NCBI GenBank assembly: GCA_031549525.1
Contig: JAVBPQ010000089.1
Coordinates: 1-29,113, forward strand
Length of the DNA stretch: 29,113 nt
Reading direction: 5' to 3'
DNA from: WQUF01 sp031549525
GTDB taxonomy: Bacteria; Bacillota; Clostridia; Clostridiales; Clostridiaceae
The position numbers were made by a program, and so were the translations under genes. Shown here in pieces: positions 1 to 6,783 of the stretch. The stretch's first letter is position 1. Each line of letters starts with the position of its first letter. Below the pieces are notes generated by a model. The model did no database searches. It was not told the DNA's origin and was given only the letters and a program-made list of their open reading frames with translations.

Positions 1-1
1 T

Positions 2-913
2 GGAAAGACTACATTTATTAAAAAACTCCTAAAAGGTTATAAGAATGAAAATATAGTGATTTTAGAAAATGAGTTTGGCGAAATAGGAATAGATGGAGAA
101 ATCCTTGAAAGAGATGGCTATAAGATGGTAGAAATATCAACTGGATGCATATGTTGTCTCATGCAAGGGGATTTCATAGAAACTATGAAAAATATTATTG
201 AAGATACAAAACCTGATAGGATAATAATAGAACCTACAGGTATAAGTATTTTAAGCGATATTGTAAAGATATTGAAGAAGGATCCATTTCATAAGATGTT
301 AGTCATCAATTCCCTCATTACAATTGTGGACTCAGAGAATTATTTAGAGCAATGTGAAATCTTTGGAGAATTTTTTCAGGATCAGATTACCTATGCCACT
401 GAGCTTACTTTTAGCAAGATTCAAAACGTAGACGAGGAAACTTTAAAAAATATAATGATATCAGTAAGAGAAATGAACTCTTCTGCTCCAATTATTGCAA
501 AAAATTGGGATGATATGAGTTTAGACGAATTTTACGGTTATTTAAATGGAGATAATGTTTTAGATTATGATAAAGAAATGTTAGAGCCAGATAAAAGATC
601 TTGTAGGGAACATAAATTTTCAACCTTTGCAATGAAATTAGATAATACAATTTCTAAAAAGTATTTAGAGAATTCTCTAATAAAGCTTCAATCTGGAGAA
701 TATGGGCAAGTTCTAAGAGGTAAAGGATTTTTAAAATGTGATGATGGAAATTATGAATTTAGTTATACAAATAAGGTGTTTAAAATAAGCGAAGTGGAAG
801 ATGATGTGAGCTGCAATATATGTTTTATTGGAGTAGGTCTTAATAAAAATAAATTAAATGCTTTATGGAAAAGAAATCCTATTAAATTGAGTAAAATGAG
901 GTGCTTAAAATAA
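2..913 (+). CDS. CobW/G3E-type P-loop GTPase (5' truncated)
   Basis: The reading frame is open from base 2, so the true start lies left of the window. The first visible residues, GKTT, are the end of a Walker A loop. An internal GTG at 56 is not the start. Family marks: the CxCC metal-binding signature (GCICC, codons near base 145) followed by LMQGDF, and the EPTG motif (near base 230) of the SIMIBI/G3E GTPases. The guanine-recognition motif, normally NKxD or TKxD, reads SKIQ before VDEETL, a variant. A CobW C-terminal-like domain follows. Members of this family deliver metals or service metallo- and corrinoid enzymes; the exact client here is unknown. The 3' end overlaps the permease gene by 13 bases and a methyltransferase gene follows, so a role in metal or corrinoid supply to that enzyme is inferred. 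Family call is firm, function open. Confidence 0.85.
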   Translation, partial: GKTTFIKKLLKGYKNENIVILENEFGEIGIDGEILERDGYKMVEISTGCICCLMQGDFIETMKNIIEDTKPDRIIIEPTGISILSDIVKILKKDPFHKMLVINSLITIVDSENYLEQCEIFGEFFQDQITYATELTFSKIQNVDEETLKNIMISVREMNSSAPIIAKNWDDMSLDEFYGYLNGDNVLDYDKEMLEPDKRSCREHKFSTFAMKLDNTISKKYLENSLIKLQSGEYGQVLRGKGFLKCDDGNYEFSYTNKVFKISEVEDDVSCNICFIGVGLNKNKLNALWKRNPIKLSKMRCLK

Positions 914-1737
914 TAGTTGATGTTTTAATTGATAGCTTTAAAGATGTAATTAAAATGATACCCATTATGTTTCTAATGATATTTCTATCAGATATATTGG
1001 TGAGTAAAATTAATATGGTAAAAGCACATGATTCACTCTATGGAGTGTTTACTGGTGCACTTTTAGGAATAATTCCTCAATGTGGAATTCCTGTTGGTTT
1101 TGCTGAACTTTATGGAAAATCAATGATTGGAATTTCAGTTCTTTTAGCTGTGTTTTTATCAAGTTCTGATGAGGCCATCATAATTGCAGCAGGCCATTAT
1201 AACATTTACTTTATAATAAGCCTCATATTTACAAAGGTTTTAGTTGCTGTTATTTTTGGAGTGATTCTTCATTTTATATTTAAAGATAAACAGAGTAAAG
1301 TTATGGATGAAAAATATGTAAATGTTTCTTGCAAAAAAGATTCTAAAATAGGAGATTTATTAATTAAGAGTTTAAAGAGTACTATAAGCATTTCAATTTA
1401 TGTATTTATAGCTGCTTTTTTAATAAATTTAACCATTGAGTTAATTGGACTTGAGAGGCTAAATGAGTTTCTTATAAATACAAAATATATTGGACCAGTT
1501 ATAACTTCATTTATTGGCCTCATTCCAAGTTGTGCATCTTCTATTTTTTTGATGGAAGCTTATATGGACAATATAATAGGATATGGCGCATTAATAAGTG
1601 GCTTGTGTGCAAATTCAGGATATGGAATACTTGTGATTTTTAAAACTATGCCTTTAAAAAATGCCATTAGGTTAACTCTTACCTTGGTATCTATAAGTAT
1701 AGTTGCTGGAGAAATAATTTTATTTATTATGGGGTGA
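901..1737 (+). CDS. Membrane permease, ArsP_2/DUF2899 type (putative metal or metalloid exporter)
   Basis: A 278-residue, very hydrophobic protein with about eight membrane segments and one charged loop near residues 125-155. Two internally similar halves each carry a Pro-Cys signature: GIIPQCGIPVG near residues 57-67 and GLIPSCASS near 205-213. The latter is followed by a Gly-rich segment with a Cys. This double pattern is typical of the ArsP_2 (DUF2899) putative heavy-metal exporters, also annotated as putative manganese transporters. The substrate cannot be read from sequence. GTG 901 is taken as the start; it lies inside the only GAGGTG-like Shine-Dalgarno, so the start is uncertain (see findings). 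It overlaps the GTPase gene upstream and ends 5 bases before the methyltransferase gene, so the three genes are very likely co-translated. The conserved Cys residues would suit a thiophilic metal or metalloid. Confidence 0.75.
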   Translation: MLKIIVDVLIDSFKDVIKMIPIMFLMIFLSDILVSKINMVKAHDSLYGVFTGALLGIIPQCGIPVGFAELYGKSMIGISVLLAVFLSSSDEAIIIAAGHYNIYFIISLIFTKVLVAVIFGVILHFIFKDKQSKVMDEKYVNVSCKKDSKIGDLLIKSLKSTISISIYVFIAAFLINLTIELIGLERLNEFLINTKYIGPVITSFIGLIPSCASSIFLMEAYMDNIIGYGALISGLCANSGYGILVIFKTMPLKNAIRLTLTLVSISIVAGEIILFIMG

Positions 1738-1742
1738 TATAA

Positions 1743-2615
1743 ATGGAAGCATATTCATGTTCTTCTGAAAATCTTGAAAAGGTACCAGAAGGTTTATTGA
1801 AAAAAGAAAATATAAATTTTCCTAATGTGCATTTTGATTTAGATCAAATGATTGCGTTATCTAATGGAATTAGGGAATCTAAAGGAGATTTATTTAACTA
1901 TATTCCTTTTTGTTTAACTGTTGAAGCTGAAAGTTTAGGCGCTATAATAAATTTAGGTGATGAAAGAGTTGGTCCTAGGGCTAAAGAATGTCGCTATAAG
2001 GATATTTCCGAACTTTTAAATATTAATTATGATGTTGATTTTAATTCAGGCAGGATTAAAACTGTTCTTGATGCTATTTCTGAAATTTCAAAACATAATT
2101 ATGTGATTTTAAATGTAAATGGAGTTTTTAGCATATTATCATCATTAGTTGATTCAAATATATTGTATAGGGCTATGAGAAAAGAAAAAGAATCAGTTCT
2201 TGAAGTGTTAAAAAACATTGAAGGTTTAATTTTAAGATTTACAAAAGAAGCATTAGAAAGAGGATGTAAAGTAATATCTTATGCAGATCCTGCTGGTGAT
2301 ATTAAAATAATGGGTCAAAAGACTTTTAGCGAGTTTTCTGCTCCTGTAACTTATGAAATACTAAAAAATACAAATGATATGCTGAAAAACGAAATATTAT
2401 TTCTATGCGGAAGGATGACTAATGGGCTCTTAAAAACAGGCTTAATAGAAGTTATACCTTTTGAAGTAAAAGATATTAAAAACTATGGTGAGGGATTTTT
2501 AAAGGTATCTAAAGAAAATCATATGAGCATATTAGGAAATTATTGTATAAAGAGAACTCATCTTAATGCAAGTGAAATGAAGGTATATGGAATAAAGCTC
2601 ATTTCTCATAGCTAA
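1743..2615 (+). CDS. Uroporphyrinogen-decarboxylase-like methylcobamide methyltransferase (MtaA/CmuA type)
   Basis: A 290-residue protein of the UroD superfamily, closest in style to the MtaA/CmuA methylcobamide:thiol methyltransferases. Marks are the N-terminal FCLTVEAESLGA segment, GDERVGPRAKE, the central SYADPAGD and GQKTFSEFSAP segments, and a late ILFLCGR motif. In zinc-dependent MtaA the last site reads H-x-C-G. Here the His is Phe (F-L-C-G), and only the Cys and a later Cys in the GNYC segment remain, so canonical Zn binding is doubtful. It is shorter than typical MtaA (about 340). The ATG is preceded by GGGGTG overlapping the permease stop codon, which implies translational coupling. 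With the GTPase and permease it forms one operon ending at a terminator. Expected chemistry is methyl transfer between a corrinoid and a thiol; the acceptor is unknown. Confidence 0.75.
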   Translation: MEAYSCSSENLEKVPEGLLKKENINFPNVHFDLDQMIALSNGIRESKGDLFNYIPFCLTVEAESLGAIINLGDERVGPRAKECRYKDISELLNINYDVDFNSGRIKTVLDAISEISKHNYVILNVNGVFSILSSLVDSNILYRAMRKEKESVLEVLKNIEGLILRFTKEALERGCKVISYADPAGDIKIMGQKTFSEFSAPVTYEILKNTNDMLKNEILFLCGRMTNGLLKTGLIEVIPFEVKDIKNYGEGFLKVSKENHMSILGNYCIKRTHLNASEMKVYGIKLISHS

Positions 2616-2633
2616 AATTTAAATTCAATAAGC

Positions 2634-2676
2634 AAAAGTATCGGTTTTTTAAACTTATAAAAAACTGATACTTTTT
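2634..2676. terminator. Convergent bidirectional terminator
   Basis: The arms 2634-2650 and 2659-2676 pair almost perfectly (one G-T wobble) around an 8-base loop, with A-runs on one side and T-runs on the other in both orientations. It sits between the converging methyltransferase (+) and trhP (-) genes and serves both. Confidence 0.88.
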
Positions 2677-2679
2677 AAA

Positions 2680-3906
2680 TTAGATTGTAGATTTTTGCCT
2701 TATAAGTATATCTCCTTGCATAAGATGCTTTTTAACACTAGCAAAATACTCCATTTCAGCTACAGGAGTTGATTCAATCTTTACATTATCAATATTGTAT
2801 AAATTATTTAAAGTAGTATATTCTATATCTCCTTTAGGTCTTAATATACCAACTTCTTCTCCTTCAAATAATTTATTTCTCTGCAAAATTAAAGCAACCC
2901 TTTCATCCTCATCATAGCTTTTTACAACCCCAACTATATCATAGTTTCTAATATAGGATTCCTTATGGTAGGTTTGTTTCATTTCTTCACCAAAATAAAA
3001 CCCAGTAAAAAACTCCCTGTGGCTGCTCATATTTAAATATTCCATCCATTTATTAGAGAATTTATAATTTTTAGGATTAAAGAAGTAAGAATCTAAAGCT
3101 TCTCTATAAGCTTTTACCACAGTTGAAACATAAAATGAGCTCTTCATCCTTCCTTCTATCTTAAAAGAAGATACCCCAAGCTCTAAAAGCTCTGGAATAT
3201 ATTCAATCATGCAAAGATCCTTAGAGCTCATTATATAAGACCCTCTATCATCTTCAAGTACCTGAAAATATTCTCCTGGTCTTTTTTCCTCCATAAGGGT
3301 ATATTTATATCTACAAGGCTGAGTACACTCTCCTCTATTTGCATCTCGCCCTGTCATATAGTTTGACAAAAGACATCTTCCAGAATAACTCATGCACATA
3401 GAGCCATGTACAAAAACCTCAAGCTCAAGCTCCTTTGGAGTTTTTTGCCTTAAACTTTTTATCTCAGAAAAGCTCATCTCCCTTGCAAGAACTATTCTTT
3501 TTATCCCATTATTATGCCAAAATATAGCAGATTTATGGTTTACATTATTAGCTTGCGTGCTAAGATGTATATCTAGATTTGGAACAACCTGTCTTGCTGT
3601 CATTATTATCCCAGGATCTGATGCTATGATGGCGTCTACATCCATTTTATAAAGATTTAATAAATATTCTTCAAGTCCGTTTAAATCATCCTCGTGAGGG
3701 AACACATTTAGGGTCACATAGACCTTCTTTCCTCGCTCATGAGCATAATTTACAGCTTCTTTTAAATCTAAATCTGTAAAATTATCAGCAAATGCTCTTA
3801 GGTTTAATTTGCTTCCTCCTATATATACCGCATCTGCTCCAAAATCTATGGCAACTTTTAAATTTTTAAGATTACCACCAGGAGCTAAAATCTCAGGTTT
3901 AAGCAT
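2680..3906 (-). CDS. trhP: U32 family tRNA 5-hydroxyuridine synthase, TrhP-like
   Basis: A 408-residue U32 'peptidase' family protein. The family signature is intact: E-x-F-x-x-G-S-M-C at residues 163-171, with C171, C178, C194 and C198 as likely iron-sulfur ligands. The N-terminal half is TIM-barrel-like (EILAPGG start, GADAVYIGG). TrhP proteins of E. coli (YegQ) and B. subtilis (YrrN/YrrO) act in prephenate-dependent hydroxylation of tRNA uridine 34 rather than proteolysis. Length matches YrrO (about 420). The start chosen is the ATG preceded by GAGGTG; an upstream Met 12 codons earlier would lie inside trmR. It overlaps trmR by 8 bases (ATGCTTAA junction), which gives translational coupling. 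Only one U32 gene is present, against two in B. subtilis. Function rests on family and on the trmR neighbour. Confidence 0.85.
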   Translation of the reverse strand: MLKPEILAPGGNLKNLKVAIDFGADAVYIGGSKLNLRAFADNFTDLDLKEAVNYAHERGKKVYVTLNVFPHEDDLNGLEEYLLNLYKMDVDAIIASDPGIIMTARQVVPNLDIHLSTQANNVNHKSAIFWHNNGIKRIVLAREMSFSEIKSLRQKTPKELELEVFVHGSMCMSYSGRCLLSNYMTGRDANRGECTQPCRYKYTLMEEKRPGEYFQVLEDDRGSYIMSSKDLCMIEYIPELLELGVSSFKIEGRMKSSFYVSTVVKAYREALDSYFFNPKNYKFSNKWMEYLNMSSHREFFTGFYFGEEMKQTYHKESYIRNYDIVGVVKSYDEDERVALILQRNKLFEGEEVGILRPKGDIEYTTLNNLYNIDNVKIESTPVAEMEYFASVKKHLMQGDILIRQKSTI

Positions 3907-4558
3907 TAAAATCACCTCTTTTATATATAAGTGCAATTCCATCTGACATTGGAATTATAGTGGTTATTAAATTTTTATCTGTGGTTATGTCTTCAATATA
4001 TTTTTTCATCCTCTTAACGATGGTTATCTTCCTTCTTTTAACCCTATCTCTTGATGCAACCATACCTCTAAACAACACATTATCAGCAATTATAACCCCT
4101 TCATCTTTAAGAAGCCTAATACAATGAGGATGAAAATGATTATAATGGCCTTTGCCTGCATCCATAAATATCATATCAAATTTATCATCTAATTTTTCTA
4201 AAACCTCAAGGCATTCTCCTTTTATTATTTCAATATTTTCTTCTAAATTAAATGACTTTATATTATCCATTGCTTTAAAAATCATCTCTTCATCTCTTTC
4301 GATGGTGGTAATATGAGCTTTTTTATCCGAAAAAAGGCACATGGAAATAGAAGAATATCCTATTGCTGTACCAAGCTCCAATATTTTAGAAGGTTTTTTT
4401 AAGTTTATCATAAACTTTAAAAACTGCCACACTTCTTTAGATATTATGGGAACATGATTTTTTATTGCATATTCTTCTAAGTCCTTTAACATAGGGGCGG
4501 ATTCTTCAATTTTACTCCTTAAATATTCTTCAATAAATTCAAGTGTAACACCATCCAA
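3899..4558 (-). CDS. trmR: tRNA 5-hydroxyuridine O-methyltransferase TrmR-like
   Basis: A 219-residue class I SAM-dependent O-methyltransferase of the YrrM/CaiE-type family. Motif I is ELGTAIGYSS (61-70), the acidic metal-site segment is MDAGKGHY (132-139), and IADNVL is at 157-162. B. subtilis TrmR (YrrM) methylates ho5U34 of tRNA to mo5U34. The adjacent U32 gene would make the ho5U substrate, and the pair is adjacent in B. subtilis too. The start is TTG, five bases after an AGGTG that overlaps the TAG stop of typA, so translation is coupled to typA. A generic catechol-type O-methyltransferase is the alternative, made unlikely by context. Confidence 0.82.
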   Translation of the reverse strand: MDGVTLEFIEEYLRSKIEESAPMLKDLEEYAIKNHVPIISKEVWQFLKFMINLKKPSKILELGTAIGYSSISMCLFSDKKAHITTIERDEEMIFKAMDNIKSFNLEENIEIIKGECLEVLEKLDDKFDMIFMDAGKGHYNHFHPHCIRLLKDEGVIIADNVLFRGMVASRDRVKRRKITIVKRMKKYIEDITTDKNLITTIIPMSDGIALIYKRGDFNA

Positions 4559-4566
4559 TTTTGCAC

Positions 4567-6387
4567 CTACTTAGCTTTTTTTAAGGATTTTTTTCTTAAA
4601 TTTGAATCTAAAATCATCTTTCTCATCCTTATGGATTTAGGAGTAACTTCTACAAGCTCATCAGCTGTTATAAATTCTAGGCATTTTTCAAGAGTCATAA
4701 TTGTAATGGGAACAAGCTTTAGAGCATCATCAGAACCAGCTGCTCTCATATTTGTAAGCTGCTTTTTCTTGCATACATTCACTTCAATATCCTCTGACCT
4801 TGAACACTCTCCAACTATCATGCCTTCATAAACCTCTGTACTTGGAGTTATAAATAGATCTCCTCTTTCTTGAGCATTATATAACCCATAAGCTACAGCA
4901 ACTCCTGCTTCAAAAGCAACTAGAGAACCTCTTGGCCTATCCTCGATTTCACCTCTATATTCTTCATAACCTTCAAAGATTGTGTTCATTATTCCATTTC
5001 CTCTTGTTTGGTTTATAAACTCACTTCTATATCCTATCAAACCCCTTGAAGGTATTCTAAATTCTAGTCTAGAGTAGCCATTTACAGCTGAAGTCATATT
5101 CACCATTTCAGCTTTTCTAGTTCCTAAAGATTGTATGACATTTCCCACATAATCCTCAGGTACATCTATGACCAAAAGCTCAATAGGTTCTAATGTTTTT
5201 CCGTTTTTCTCTTTAAATATTACCATAGGCTTTGAAACTTGAAATTCATATCCTTCTCTTCTCATATTTTCAATTAGTATAGAAAGGTGCAATTCACCCC
5301 TTCCTGAAACCTTAAATGTGTCTTTAGAATCCGTTTCTTCAACTCTTAAGCTTACATTTGTTTCAATCTCTCTCATAAGCCTTCCTCTTAGATGCCTTGA
5401 AGTCACATATTCTCCTTCTCTTCCTGCAAAAGGGGAATCATTTACTATGAAGTTCATAGATAATGTAGGTTCATCTATCTCTACAAAATCTAAAGGTTCC
5501 ACATGACCAATATCACAAAGAGTATCTCCTATATTTATTCCATCTATGCCTGAAATTGCAACTATATCTCCAAAACCCACCTCTTGAACTTCTTCCTTTT
5601 TTAATCCTTCAAATGTATATAAATTAGATATCTTTACATTTTTAGAAACTTTATCCTTATCAACTAAAACTGCACTTTGATTTTTTCTCACAATACCTCT
5701 ATAAATCTTACCTATAGCTATTCTTCCAACATATTCATTGGCATCTATGGTAGAAACTAATAATTGAAGCCCTTCTCCCTCATTTTCAATAGGCGCTGGA
5801 ACTTCTCTCAATATGGTCTCAAATATAGGTTCCATATCATCATTTTCATCTTCTAATTCATATTTTGCATACGAACGCTTTGCTGAAGTGTAGACAACAG
5901 GAAAATCAAGCTGCTCATCATTTGCCCCAAGCTCTATGAAAAGCTCAAATACCTCATCTAAGACTTCCTTTGCCCTCTCACCTTCTCTATCTATCTTATT
6001 TATAACTACAATAGCCTTTAAATTTAAATTAAGAGCTTTTTTTAAAACAAATTTTGTCTGAGGCATACAGCCTTCTATGGCATCTACAACGAGAAGAACA
6101 GCATCTACCATCTTTAAAACCCTCTCAACCTCTCCTCCAAAATCTGCATGCCCTGGTGTATCTACCACATTTATTTTAACATCATTGTGGGTTATGGATG
6201 TATTCTTTGCAAGGATGGTTATGCCTCTTTCCTTTTCTATATCATTAGAGTCTAAAACCCTCTCTTCCACTCTTTCATTTTTTCTAAATACACTGCTTGC
6301 TTTTAATAGACTATCCACTAAGGTAGTCTTACCATGGTCTACATGAGCAATTATTGCAATGTTTCTTATATCATTTCTAATATTCAT
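4567..6387 (-). CDS. typA: Ribosome-associated translational GTPase TypA/BipA
   Basis: A 606-residue translational GTPase with the full set of G motifs. G1 is AHVDHGKTT (14-22), the RGIT switch is intact, DTPGHADFGGEVERV is G3, and NKIDR is G4. EF-G-like domains II, III and V and the TypA-specific C-terminal domain follow (SRGLIGYRSEF, RPRGSLVAFE, TNMRAAGSD). TypA binds the 70S ribosome or the 50S subunit and helps ribosome assembly and stress adaptation. The ATG at 6387 has a GGAGG four bases upstream; an apparent Met 15 codons earlier falls in the terminator hairpin and is rejected. It heads a coupled trio with trmR and trhP. A strong hairpin terminator lies just 5' of its Shine-Dalgarno, which suggests regulated readthrough. 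Confidence 0.96.
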   Translation of the reverse strand: MNIRNDIRNIAIIAHVDHGKTTLVDSLLKASSVFRKNERVEERVLDSNDIEKERGITILAKNTSITHNDVKINVVDTPGHADFGGEVERVLKMVDAVLLVVDAIEGCMPQTKFVLKKALNLNLKAIVVINKIDREGERAKEVLDEVFELFIELGANDEQLDFPVVYTSAKRSYAKYELEDENDDMEPIFETILREVPAPIENEGEGLQLLVSTIDANEYVGRIAIGKIYRGIVRKNQSAVLVDKDKVSKNVKISNLYTFEGLKKEEVQEVGFGDIVAISGIDGINIGDTLCDIGHVEPLDFVEIDEPTLSMNFIVNDSPFAGREGEYVTSRHLRGRLMREIETNVSLRVEETDSKDTFKVSGRGELHLSILIENMRREGYEFQVSKPMVIFKEKNGKTLEPIELLVIDVPEDYVGNVIQSLGTRKAEMVNMTSAVNGYSRLEFRIPSRGLIGYRSEFINQTRGNGIMNTIFEGYEEYRGEIEDRPRGSLVAFEAGVAVAYGLYNAQERGDLFITPSTEVYEGMIVGECSRSEDIEVNVCKKKQLTNMRAAGSDDALKLVPITIMTLEKCLEFITADELVEVTPKSIRMRKMILDSNLRKKSLKKAK

Positions 6388-6403
6388 TTTTCCTCCGACG
6401 CTT

Positions 6404-6432
6404 AAAAAAATTTTGGATGCCGTAGCATCCAA
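6404..6432 (-). terminator. Rho-independent terminator/attenuator between ylbF and typA
   Basis: On the - strand TTGGATGC pairs perfectly with GCATCCAA across the tetraloop TACG. The C(UACG)G closure is a member of the extra-stable UNCG class. The stem is followed by a run of seven T. Only about ten bases separate the T-run from the typA Shine-Dalgarno, so no promoter fits between them. Confidence 0.85.
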
Positions 6433-6443
6433 GTTAATGAGAA

Positions 6444-6770
6444 TTACTTAATATCAACTGCTTGAGAAAGTATTTTCATAATATCAGCCCAAACTATTCC
6501 AAATCTTTCTTCACTCATCAAATATTCATTGACTTTGGCATTTTTTGAGGCTAAAACATGTAAATCCTGAAGTTTTCTTTTCATCTCATCAGATAGATAG
6601 CCTTTTTCCATCTGTTCATTATAGGCTTCTATCTGTAACTTTCTAAAATCCTCTATGATCTTTTTATCATTTTCATCTGTTAAGCTTTCTTTTACTTTTT
6701 TATATTCAATATATTGTTCACATTCATTTAAAGCTCTTGCAAGCTCATTAGCTTTATCATAGACGTTCAT
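6444..6770 (-). CDS. YlbF/YmcA family protein
   Basis: A 108-residue, highly charged and predicted all-helical protein of the Com_YlbF family (PF06133 type). It begins NVYDKANELARALNECEQY and has a central segment of alternating Lys/Glu that can form a long helical hairpin. In B. subtilis YlbF and YmcA, with YaaT, form the RicAFT complex that directs RNase Y to mRNAs. Its place 13 bases after an RNase J gene fits a role in RNA decay, though the exact paralogue (YlbF or YmcA) cannot be set. The start has an AAAGGAGG at good spacing. It is followed by the hairpin at 6404-6432. Confidence 0.8.
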   Translation of the reverse strand: MNVYDKANELARALNECEQYIEYKKVKESLTDENDKKIIEDFRKLQIEAYNEQMEKGYLSDEMKRKLQDLHVLASKNAKVNEYLMSEERFGIVWADIMKILSQAVDIK

Positions 6771-6783
6771 ATTTATACCTCCT

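Noticed and set aside
5318..5506. Antisense ORFs inside typA, rnjA, cphA, spoIIQ, murA and serpin
   Set aside because: They are frame shadows of well-supported genes; none has a Shine-Dalgarno with a recognisable product.
6388..6432. N-terminal extension of TypA by 15 residues
   Set aside because: It would read through the terminator hairpin, and the true ATG has a perfect GGAGG.
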